NCBI GenBank assembly: GCA_017418585.1
Contig: JAFONG010000146.1
Location: 1-27,704 of the forward strand
Reading direction: 5' to 3'
Length of the DNA stretch: 27,704 nucleotides
Origin: Erysipelotrichaceae bacterium
GTDB taxonomy: Bacteria > Bacillota_I > Bacilli_A > Erysipelotrichales > Erysipelotrichaceae
Shown here: in pieces, positions 22,030 to 27,704 of the stretch
How positions within the stretch are numbered: the first letter of the stretch is position 1
Layout: the number at the start of each line of letters is the position of its first letter
Program-made: the position numbers and the translations under genes
Notes under the pieces: generated by a model
Database searches by the model: none
The model's input: the letters and a program-made list of their open reading frames with translations, nothing else
What the model was told of the DNA's origin: nothing

Positions 22030-23535
22030 TTAGACATATTTTGCAGCAAGAGTCATGATCTCTTCCTGTGAGGTCTTTCTGGCATCTACTTCTCCTGCCA
22101 GTTTTCCTCCCGACATGACCAGAATACGGTCGCAGATTCCAAGCAGTTCAGGCATTTCTGAAGAAACAACGATTACCAGTTTTCCTTCCTTTGCCAGCTT
22201 CAGGATCAGTTCATAAATCTCGTACTTGGCGCCGACATCGATACCTCTTGTTGGTTCATCCAGAAGCAGGATGCTAGGATTCGTAAGCAGCCATCTGGTG
22301 ATGATGACTTTCTGCTGATTACCGCCGGACAGATTCTTGATCTGTGTTTTCTGGTTTGGCGTCTTTGTCTTTAACGTATCAATGCCCCACTGTGTGGCTT
22401 CTGACATCTTCTTGTCATCCAGCATGATTTTTCCTTTAAGATATCTTTCCAGTGATGATACCGTGGAGTTTGCCTGAATGTCTCTGACACCGAAAATGCC
22501 GGTTGCTCTTCTTTCTTCCGTAAGCATTGCGAATCCGTTCTTGATTGATTCGCGCGAGTTACGGTTCAGTACCCTCTTTCCGTCGACATAGATCTCTCCG
22601 GATCTTCTGGTGGCGATACCGAAAATGTTTTCCAGCAGTTCCGTACGTCCGGCTCCGTCAAGGCCGGCTACACCGAGAACCTCGCCGCGATATCCGGTAA
22701 AGCTTACATCTTCCAGCTTGGAATACTCGGCTGACAGATTCTTCACTTCCAGATACTTGTCGCCTACGACATTATCTTTCGGCGGATAGACATTAGTGAT
22801 CTCTCTGCCGACCATCAGCTTGATGATCTCGTTCATCGTGACGTTCTTTGAGTCTTTTGTAGCGATGTACCTGCCGTCTCTCATGATCGTCACTTCATCG
22901 GAAATGCGCAGGATCTCATCCATCTTATGAGAGATATAGATGATTCCGCATCCTCTGTTTCTTAAGTCATTGATGATCTTAAACAGATGCTCTACTTCTA
23001 CTTCCGTCAGGGAGGAAGTAGGTTCATCAAATACAATGACCTTCGCGTTATATGATACTGCCTTGGCGATCTCAACCATCTGACGCTGAGATACAGGCAT
23101 CTCTGACATAATTGTTTTAGGATTTACGTTGATTCCTAAATCCTTGAATACTTCCATTGTCTGTTCATACATTTTCTTTTCTGAAACGACCGGAAGTTTA
23201 TCCATCATCGGAAAACGTCCAAGCCACATGTTGTCCATGACATTTCTCTTTAAGGCCTGGTTCAGTTCCTGATGCACCATGGCGACACCATGTTCAAGGG
23301 CGTCTTTCGAGTCCTTGAAATTCACTTCTTTGCCATCCAAAAAAATCTTTCCTTCATCTTTATGATAGATACCGAAAAGACACTTCATTAGCGTTGACTT
23401 GCCGGCTCCGTTTTCACCCATCAGGGCATGGACCGTACCCGCTTTCAGTTCAAGCTGAACATCATCCAGAGCCTTAACGCCCGGGAATGATTTCGATATG
23501 TGTTCCATTTTCAACAGAACATTCTTTTCACTCAT
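22030..23535 (-). CDS. mglA: Galactose/methyl-galactoside ABC transporter ATPase MglA
   Basis: 501-residue CUT2-family ATPase with two fused nucleotide-binding domains. The first has a full Walker A GENGAGKST (40-48), MPVSQRQMVEIAKAVSY and Walker B VIVFDEPTSSLT. The second has the degenerate Walker A GLDGAGRTEL usual for this family, then LSGGNQQKVIITRWLL and Walker B ILLLDEPTRGIDVGAKYEIY. Length and layout match MglA/RbsA/XylG. AGGGGG sits upstream of the ATG. A 13-bp hairpin separates it from mglB, and mglC follows closely. Annotating it as mglA rather than rbsA rests on the neighbouring MglB and galactokinase. Confidence 0.95.
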   Translation of the reverse strand: MSEKNVLLKMEHISKSFPGVKALDDVQLELKAGTVHALMGENGAGKSTLMKCLFGIYHKDEGKIFLDGKEVNFKDSKDALEHGVAMVHQELNQALKRNVMDNMWLGRFPMMDKLPVVSEKKMYEQTMEVFKDLGINVNPKTIMSEMPVSQRQMVEIAKAVSYNAKVIVFDEPTSSLTEVEVEHLFKIINDLRNRGCGIIYISHKMDEILRISDEVTIMRDGRYIATKDSKNVTMNEIIKLMVGREITNVYPPKDNVVGDKYLEVKNLSAEYSKLEDVSFTGYRGEVLGVAGLDGAGRTELLENIFGIATRRSGEIYVDGKRVLNRNSRESIKNGFAMLTEERRATGIFGVRDIQANSTVSSLERYLKGKIMLDDKKMSEATQWGIDTLKTKTPNQKTQIKNLSGGNQQKVIITRWLLTNPSILLLDEPTRGIDVGAKYEIYELILKLAKEGKLVIVVSSEMPELLGICDRILVMSGGKLAGEVDARKTSQEEIMTLAAKYV

Positions 23536-23566
23536 AGATAACCCCCTAAATAGAGTTCATTAACAA

Positions 23567-23598
23567 ATATGCAGTCACAAATAAATGTGACTGCATAT
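23567..23598 (-). promoter_or_regulatory. 13-bp perfect hairpin between mglB and mglA
   Basis: ATATGCAGTCACA and TGTGACTGCATAT (23586-23598, 23567-23579) pair perfectly around a 6-nt loop, in the 86-nt gap after mglB. The following bases (TTGTTAATG) are not a proper U-tract, so an mRNA 3'-protecting or processing stem is more likely than a strong terminator. Confidence 0.8.
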
Positions 23599-23621
23599 CA
23601 TTTGTTTGACTGTAGTTGGAA

Positions 23622-24704
23622 TTATTCGCCGTTGTAAGCTGAATAAGGGATATTGACTCTCCAAGTACCAACCAGCTCGTAAGCAGCATTCATGCCTGCG
23701 AATGCATCAGCGCCTTCAGCATAGTTCTTAGCGATTGTAGTAACAGCATCAGCCATACCAACAGCATCCTGTTTTACTGTACCGGTCATGGAACCTTCTT
23801 TGATAGCGGCTTTTGCAGCATCAGTAGCATCAACACCGAATACTGGAATTACAGTTTCGCCTTCCTTGTTGTAGCCATGGTTCTTCAGTGATTCGATAGC
23901 GCCAAGAGCCATGTCATCGTTGTTGGCGATAACCAGCTCGATCATGTTGCCGTTGTCAGCATTGTACTGAGAAAGAACGGTTTCCATGTGCTCGTTTGCA
24001 GCAGCGGCAGACCAAGTGCCGTTAGCATCTAACAGATACTTAGTAGTTGCAGCAGCATCGAAGTAAGCCAGAGCAGGCTTGCCGTTAGCTGTTAAGACAG
24101 CGTCAGCGTCTTCCTGACCGAACTGAGTTCTGCAGATAGCTTCCGGGTTAGCTTCATCACCCTTGAACATAACATACTGGATAACGCCATCGCCGTTTAA
24201 GTCGGTAGCTTCGTAGTTGGCAATCAGATATTCGCCGATCATCTTGCCTTCCATATGTCCAGCCTGTTCGTAGTCAGTACCAACGAATGTAGCACCGGCA
24301 GCAGTTAATACGTCCTCAGAAACGCCTCTGTTGAAGAATACGACCTTAGCGCCTGCAGCAGCAGCCTTGTCTAAGATTGTCTTGGTAACATCGTCAGAAC
24401 CTGAGTCGACCTGGTTAACAACCAGAACCTTTGCGCCAGCTGCTAAAGCAGTGTCGATCTGGTTTGTCTGGTCAGCCTGTGATCCGTTGGCATCATAGTC
24501 CTTGTAATTCAGGCCAGCCTTGTCCATAGCTTCATTCATAGCAGCACGTACACTTGAAAGATAAACATCAGAGTATGTGTACCAGAATACAGCTACATCT
24601 TCAGCACCTGTAGTAGGTTCGCCGCCTTCATTTCCGCCATTCTTGCATCCTGCAAGAGCGAAAACCATCAGGACAGCTAATAATACACTTAAAAGCTTTT
24701 TCAT
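23622..24704 (-). CDS. mglB: Glucose/galactose-binding lipoprotein MglB
   Basis: 360-residue periplasmic-binding-protein type I (Peripla_BP_4) receptor, lipid-anchored outside the membrane (MKKLLSVLLAVLMVFALAGC, Cys20). ATG 24704 has AGGGAGG (24711-24717) in front; the open frame to 24737 would precede the signal peptide and is rejected. DLNGDGVIQYVMFKGD matches the calcium-binding loop region of E. coli GBP (DxNxDG), a mark of true glucose/galactose-binding proteins. IANNDDMALGAIESLKNHGYN and VFGVDATDAAKAAI are the C-terminal sugar-binding elements. First gene of its own promoter unit, followed by mglA-mglC and the Flg_new gene. A perfect cre in the promoter implies CcpA repression. Confidence 0.94.
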   Translation of the reverse strand: MKKLLSVLLAVLMVFALAGCKNGGNEGGEPTTGAEDVAVFWYTYSDVYLSSVRAAMNEAMDKAGLNYKDYDANGSQADQTNQIDTALAAGAKVLVVNQVDSGSDDVTKTILDKAAAAGAKVVFFNRGVSEDVLTAAGATFVGTDYEQAGHMEGKMIGEYLIANYEATDLNGDGVIQYVMFKGDEANPEAICRTQFGQEDADAVLTANGKPALAYFDAAATTKYLLDANGTWSAAAANEHMETVLSQYNADNGNMIELVIANNDDMALGAIESLKNHGYNKEGETVIPVFGVDATDAAKAAIKEGSMTGTVKQDAVGMADAVTTIAKNYAEGADAFAGMNAAYELVGTWRVNIPYSAYNGE

Positions 24705-24737
24705 TTGTTTCCTCCCTGGGCAAAAGCCCGTAATCAA

Positions 24738-24766
24738 ATTGTAGCCTATAATGTAAACGATTTCAA
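24738..24766 (-). promoter_or_regulatory. mglB promoter
   Basis: TTGAAA (24761-24766), exactly 17 bp, then TACAAT (24738-24743) on the minus strand, about 34 nt before the mglB ATG. The cre site fills most of the space between the two boxes. Confidence 0.78.
24752..24765. promoter_or_regulatory. cre site (CcpA operator)
   Basis: TGTAAACGATTTCA fits every fixed position of the degenerate cre consensus TGWAANCGNTNWCA. It lies between and overlapping the -35 of the mgl promoter, where bound CcpA would block RNA polymerase. Confidence 0.8.
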
Positions 24767-24774
24767 TGATAAAA

Positions 24775-24796
24775 CTTTCACAATTCTTTCACAATT
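24775..24796. repeat. Two tandem 11-bp direct repeats upstream of the mgl -35
   Basis: CTTTCACAATT occurs twice back to back (24775-24785 and 24786-24796). The repeats end 8 bp before the -35 box and are one helical turn apart, the usual layout of tandem activator sites. The binding protein is unknown. Confidence 0.7.
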
Positions 24797-24800
24797 GGAT

Positions 24801-26078
24801 TTATACAACGAATTTTGTTCCAAATGGCCTTACTCTGACTTCCAGCAGGCAGTCATCACCGAATACAGAAGTCATGGTTTTTCTGAATTCTTCCAGTTTT
24901 TCTACCGGTACGATCGCCTGTATCGTTCCTTCAAAACCGCCTCCATGTACCCTGTAGGATCCTTCTTCACCAAGACACATGTCCGCTAAAGCAAGACCTA
25001 CGGCCAGAGACTGCGATGCCGGACGGGATGCCGGATAGACGTTCTGCAGATATTCAAAGGAAGATCTTCCGGATTCTTTCATCAGTTTCAGGAGTCTGCC
25101 GATGTCCTTGCCGATGATGGCTTCCTTTTCCTCGACGGCACGTCTGTCTTCGTTGTAGAAATGGATGGCTCTAAGTACTCCTCTGTCGTTTTTAACCCTT
25201 TCTCTGATTCCTTTTAGATCAGATAGAAGTTTCTGCAAAGAAGAATCTGCCAGATATTCCACTCCCAGTTCGTGGGCCACTTCTTTTATCTCTCCAGGAA
25301 CGGCAGCGTATTCATGAGACAGATCGGAATGATCGCCCTTGGTGTTGACCAGAATCAGCTCATAACCGTAATCGGAGAATGAGAAGTCATAATTCTCGAT
25401 GATCGGCTTTTTCGGATCTTTGAAGTCGATCGTGACGAAACCGCCCACGGAGATCGCAGTCTGATCCAGCAGACCGCTAGGTTTTCCGAAATATACGTTT
25501 TCCGCATACTGACCTACCAGAGCTCTTTCTACCGGAGTGATCTTTTCCTCGTTAAACAGAGCATTGAAGGCTTCAGCAAGCAGGACCTCAAAACATGCGG
25601 ATGATGAGATGCCGGATCCTACCAGAACCCTGGATTCGCACAACGCATCGAATCCGCCGATGGAATAACCCAGTTCTTTCAGTCTGGCGGCAATGCCTCT
25701 GATCAGAGATTCGGAAGTATTGACTTCTTCCGGATTCTTTTCCAGATCATTCAGATCGACCGGCTTAACCTTAAAAGCGCGGTCCGCGTAGTTTACGATA
25801 TCCGTACCGTTTTTCTTGATGACAGCCAGATTGTCGATATTCAGGCTAGCCGCCACGACATGGCCGTGCTGATGATCGGTATGGTTGCCGCCGATTTCCG
25901 ACCTTCCCGGAGATGATACGAAATGATAATCCCCTTCCCCGTACATCGCATAGGCATCCTCCAGCAATGCCAGATAACGTTTCTTTTCCGCTTCCAGATT
26001 CTTGCTGCAGATGATCTTCTCCAGCAGTTCATTGATCTGATCCGAACAGATATAGTCTTTTAATTGTCTGTATTCCAT
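24801..26078 (-). CDS. galK: Galactokinase
   Basis: Phosphorylates galactose at C1 with ATP; GHMP kinase family, cytoplasmic. The 425 residues show the galactokinase signature GRSEIGGNHTDHQHG (from about residue 58), the ATP loop LVGSGISSSACFEVL (about 152-166), and the C-terminal GHMP motif VHGGGFEGTIQAIVP. ATG 26078 is preferred because AGG lies 3-5 nt upstream and the sequence begins MEYRQLKDYI; the frame opens at 26105 inside the kinase gene before it. It begins 4 nt after that gene, so they form one operon. No hairpin follows, so transcripts may read on into mglB. No galT or galE is present here. Confidence 0.95.
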   Translation of the reverse strand: MEYRQLKDYICSDQINELLEKIICSKNLEAEKKRYLALLEDAYAMYGEGDYHFVSSPGRSEIGGNHTDHQHGHVVAASLNIDNLAVIKKNGTDIVNYADRAFKVKPVDLNDLEKNPEEVNTSESLIRGIAARLKELGYSIGGFDALCESRVLVGSGISSSACFEVLLAEAFNALFNEEKITPVERALVGQYAENVYFGKPSGLLDQTAISVGGFVTIDFKDPKKPIIENYDFSFSDYGYELILVNTKGDHSDLSHEYAAVPGEIKEVAHELGVEYLADSSLQKLLSDLKGIRERVKNDRGVLRAIHFYNEDRRAVEEKEAIIGKDIGRLLKLMKESGRSSFEYLQNVYPASRPASQSLAVGLALADMCLGEEGSYRVHGGGFEGTIQAIVPVEKLEEFRKTMTSVFGDDCLLEVRVRPFGTKFVV

Positions 26079-26082
26079 ATTC

Positions 26083-26988
26083 CTACCCCAGATGCGATTT
26101 ACCAATCATTGCCGCTCCAAGTACGCCAGGTTCCGCAAGTTTTGCCTTAAGGATCGGTACTTCGCCCATTGCCGGATGCGCCATGGACTTGTAGTAGGCT
26201 CTTACCAGATCGAAGTACTGATCGGAAGAATGGGAACATCCACCGCCGATAACGAAACAGTCAGGTGCGCAGATCGCCGCAATATTCGCCAGACAGGTCG
26301 CAAAGTCTTTGGACATCTTGTCGATGATGCCTAAGGCAATCTCGTTTCCTTCTGCCGCCAGAGCGAACACTTTTCTGGAAGAATCCGCTTCTTCCCCGAT
26401 CAGTTCTTTTCCTTTCAGGCCGATTGCCGTTCCCGATGCGACACTTTCTACGCCTCCCCGATTCAGATGGGCATAGACAGGATACTGTTTCGCTTCCGGA
26501 TCAACGATGACGTTTGCCACTTCGCCGGCATATCCTTTGTGACCGGAAATGATCTTTCCATCTACGACCAAAGCGCCGCCGATGCCTGTTGAATGCGTCA
26601 GATAGTAGACTTCATGGTAACCTTTTCCTGCACCCAATACAGCTTCCGCCAGACCGGCAGCGTTTGCGTCATTATCCAGAAAGACCGGAAGACCTGTTAC
26701 CTTGTGCATGTTGTCGGCAAAAGGATAGTTCTCGCATCCCGGAATATTCGTAGCCTGGGTGATGACGTTTCTTTCTCCATCGACCGGCCCAGGAATGGCA
26801 AGACCGATTGATTTGACATCCGTCAGATCAAACTGGCTCAGCAGTTCCAGAATATTCGCTTCGATCTTCTCAGGCCCCTCCAGGCCATGGGAAGGCGCAA
26901 TGACATCCTTGATGATTTTCCCTTCTTCGTCAACCTGCGCGATACGCACGTTTGTACCGCCTAAATCAATACCGATATAGTAATTCAT
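26083..26988 (-). CDS. ROK-family sugar kinase (glucokinase-like) lacking the zinc site
   Basis: 301-residue cytoplasmic sugar kinase. The phosphate-1 loop is IGIDLGGTNVRIAQVD (5-20), the catalytic region is FLDNDANAAGLAEAVLGAGKG (Asp107), and the adenosine-side motif is CFVIGGGCS near 250. ROK proteins normally have a structural zinc held by a His in GE(I/L)GH and three Cys in CxCGxxGCxE. Here the matching segments are GEVAN (155-159) and YAHLNRGGVE (172-181), so all four ligands are lost while the flanking ESVASGTAIG is intact. It starts the operon with galK. Glucose is the likely substrate, as MglB proteins bind glucose too; mannose or N-acetyl sugars are not excluded. Confidence 0.9.
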   Translation of the reverse strand: MNYYIGIDLGGTNVRIAQVDEEGKIIKDVIAPSHGLEGPEKIEANILELLSQFDLTDVKSIGLAIPGPVDGERNVITQATNIPGCENYPFADNMHKVTGLPVFLDNDANAAGLAEAVLGAGKGYHEVYYLTHSTGIGGALVVDGKIISGHKGYAGEVANVIVDPEAKQYPVYAHLNRGGVESVASGTAIGLKGKELIGEEADSSRKVFALAAEGNEIALGIIDKMSKDFATCLANIAAICAPDCFVIGGGCSHSSDQYFDLVRAYYKSMAHPAMGEVPILKAKLAEPGVLGAAMIGKSHLG

Positions 26989-27012
26989 TATCTGTTTACC
27001 TCTTCTGTCTAT

Positions 27013-27018
27013 ATTATA
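27013..27018 (-). promoter_or_regulatory. -10 box of the ROK kinase-galK operon
   Basis: TATAAT within GCATTATATAATATAG on the minus strand, 24 nt before the ATG. AGAAGAGG is the ribosome site. No convincing -35 is found at 16-18 bp (ACAAAT). Confidence 0.55.
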
Positions 27019-27045
27019 TAATGCATTGTCCGATTATTTGTCGAA

Positions 27046-27073
27046 GAAAAACAGTATTGTCACAATACTGTTT
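27046..27073 (-). terminator. rimO terminator with the stop codon as its loop
   Basis: AAACAGTATTG and CAATACTGTTT (27063-27073, 27049-27059) pair perfectly over 11 bp. The three-base loop is the rimO stop codon TGA (27060-27062). The tail TTTTTCTTC on the minus strand completes an intrinsic terminator. Confidence 0.88.
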
Positions 27074-27704
27074 CTTCGTTTACGGATACCGATCCAATCA
27101 GATCGTAGTCTTTATAGCCCGTTATCGTGATCGGATAGAACGAACCGATCTGCAGTTCCTGATCCGTCCTGATGTATACGACTCCGTCGATGCCGTCCGG
27201 TGCAGACATGTAGGTCCTGCCGATGTAACGGTCAAACAGAGATTCATATCTTTCGATCAGGGTGACATAGGTCTTTCCGATCTTCTCCCGGTTCTTTTCT
27301 TCAATGATCTGCCGCTGCAGAAGCATCAGTTCCTCATATCTCTGATTCTTTGTTTCTTCGTCGACCTGTTCATCCATCTCACAGGCTTTGGTGTCTTCTT
27401 CCGGCGAGAAAGTAAATGCGCCTAAGGAATCGAAACGGATCTCCTTGACAAGTTCCAGTGTATCGCTGAAAGTTTCCGGCGTTTCATGCGGAAAGCCGAC
27501 GATCAGCGTCGTTCTGATCACGGCATCCGGGAAGTACTTCCGGATCAGGGCGATCTTTTCCCTGATCAGCTGTACGCTGCCTCTCCTGTTCATCAGTTTC
27601 AGGATCCGGTCGTTGCCATACTGAATCGGGATATCGAAATACGGAAGAACGCGTCTGCATCTGCTCATTTCGACCAGGAGATCTTCTTCGATCTCATCCG
27701 GATA
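27060..27704 (-). CDS. rimO: Ribosomal protein S12 methylthiotransferase RimO, 5' end outside window
   Basis: C-terminal 215 codons of a radical SAM methylthiotransferase; the frame stays open to the window edge (YPDEIEEDLLVEMSRC...). The segments YFDIPIQYGNDRILKLMNRRGS, VIRTTLIVGFPHETPETF and LGAFTFSPEEDTKA are those of RimO rather than MiaB, as is RTYMSAPDGIDGVVY in the C-terminal TRAM-domain region. The usual PIQH is PIQY here. The Fe-S cysteine motifs lie outside the window. It would add a methylthio group to an Asp of S12. The stop codon is embedded in its terminator. Confidence 0.92.
   Translation of the reverse strand, partial: YPDEIEEDLLVEMSRCRRVLPYFDIPIQYGNDRILKLMNRRGSVQLIREKIALIRKYFPDAVIRTTLIVGFPHETPETFSDTLELVKEIRFDSLGAFTFSPEEDTKACEMDEQVDEETKNQRYEELMLLQRQIIEEKNREKIGKTYVTLIERYESLFDRYIGRTYMSAPDGIDGVVYIRTDQELQIGSFYPITITGYKDYDLIGSVSVNEETVL

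Noticed and set aside
24705..24737. N-terminal extension of MglB
   Set aside because: It includes the ribosome site of the internal ATG and precedes a perfect lipoprotein signal peptide.
1..27704. Mobile element, prophage, CRISPR array or defence island
   Set aside because: No transposase, integrase, direct-repeat/spacer array, or defence gene set is seen; the DUF2779 protein is Cas4-like in one domain only and has no cas neighbours.

Overview
The window is a compact, gene-dense chromosomal segment of moderate GC from a low-GC Gram-positive bacterium. Gene content and protein style (purine-rich Shine-Dalgarno sites, lipoprotein binding proteins, class B-type sortase, long-form HPF, DUF2779 protein, two-gene TrkA) suggest a Bacillota host-associated fermenter, most likely of the Erysipelotrichia type. 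The lineage is inferred from family resemblance only. I see no tRNA, rRNA, CRISPR array, insertion sequence, prophage or plasmid signature, and no gap over 300 bases without a gene.

Layout, left to right. (1) 1-6.6 kb, alpha-glucan use: the end of a GH13 alpha-amylase on the + strand converges, through a shared terminator, on a minus-strand maltodextrin ABC operon. That operon reads binding protein, MalF, MalG, MsmK/MalK ATPase, and its binding protein carries an extra C-terminal starch-binding-like module. (2) 6.7-10.5 kb: a translationally coupled fmt-lepA-hemW set. (3) 10.6-11.8 kb: a VanX-type D-Ala-D-Ala dipeptidase lipoprotein gene broken by one in-frame stop, divergent from rpsT. (4) 11.9-15.8 kb: a lone class B-like sortase, a YebC-family protein, PTS enzyme I and a small sigma-region-4-like protein, mostly separated by their own terminators. 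(5) 15.8-17.8 kb: hibernation factor HPF behind a DUF2779 protein that combines four Cas4-like cysteines with a DEDD exonuclease-like domain. (6) 17.9-20.5 kb: a potassium-uptake operon made of a TrkA split into two proteins plus TrkH, behind a structured leader. (7) 20.6-27 kb: a glucose/galactose module, with a ROK sugar kinase and galactokinase followed by mglB-mglA-mglC and an unexpected membrane-anchored Flg_new-domain protein. (8) The right edge cuts rimO.

How the genes fit together: two binding-protein ABC importers (maltodextrin, and glucose/galactose) feed a cytoplasmic hexose kinase pair, and PTS enzyme I serves the phosphotransferase route. The mgl promoter carries a perfect match to the CcpA cre consensus and the mal promoter a weaker one, so both importers look carbon-catabolite controlled. 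Each importer has a strong hairpin straight after its binding-protein gene, which fits higher expression of the binding protein than of the membrane parts.

Most of the window is conserved housekeeping DNA. The observations most worth following are the binding protein/starch-module fusion, the Flg_new protein coupled to mglC, the zinc-site-less ROK kinase, the asymmetric split TrkA, the nonsense-interrupted VanX, and several perfect inverted repeats sitting on transcription starts.
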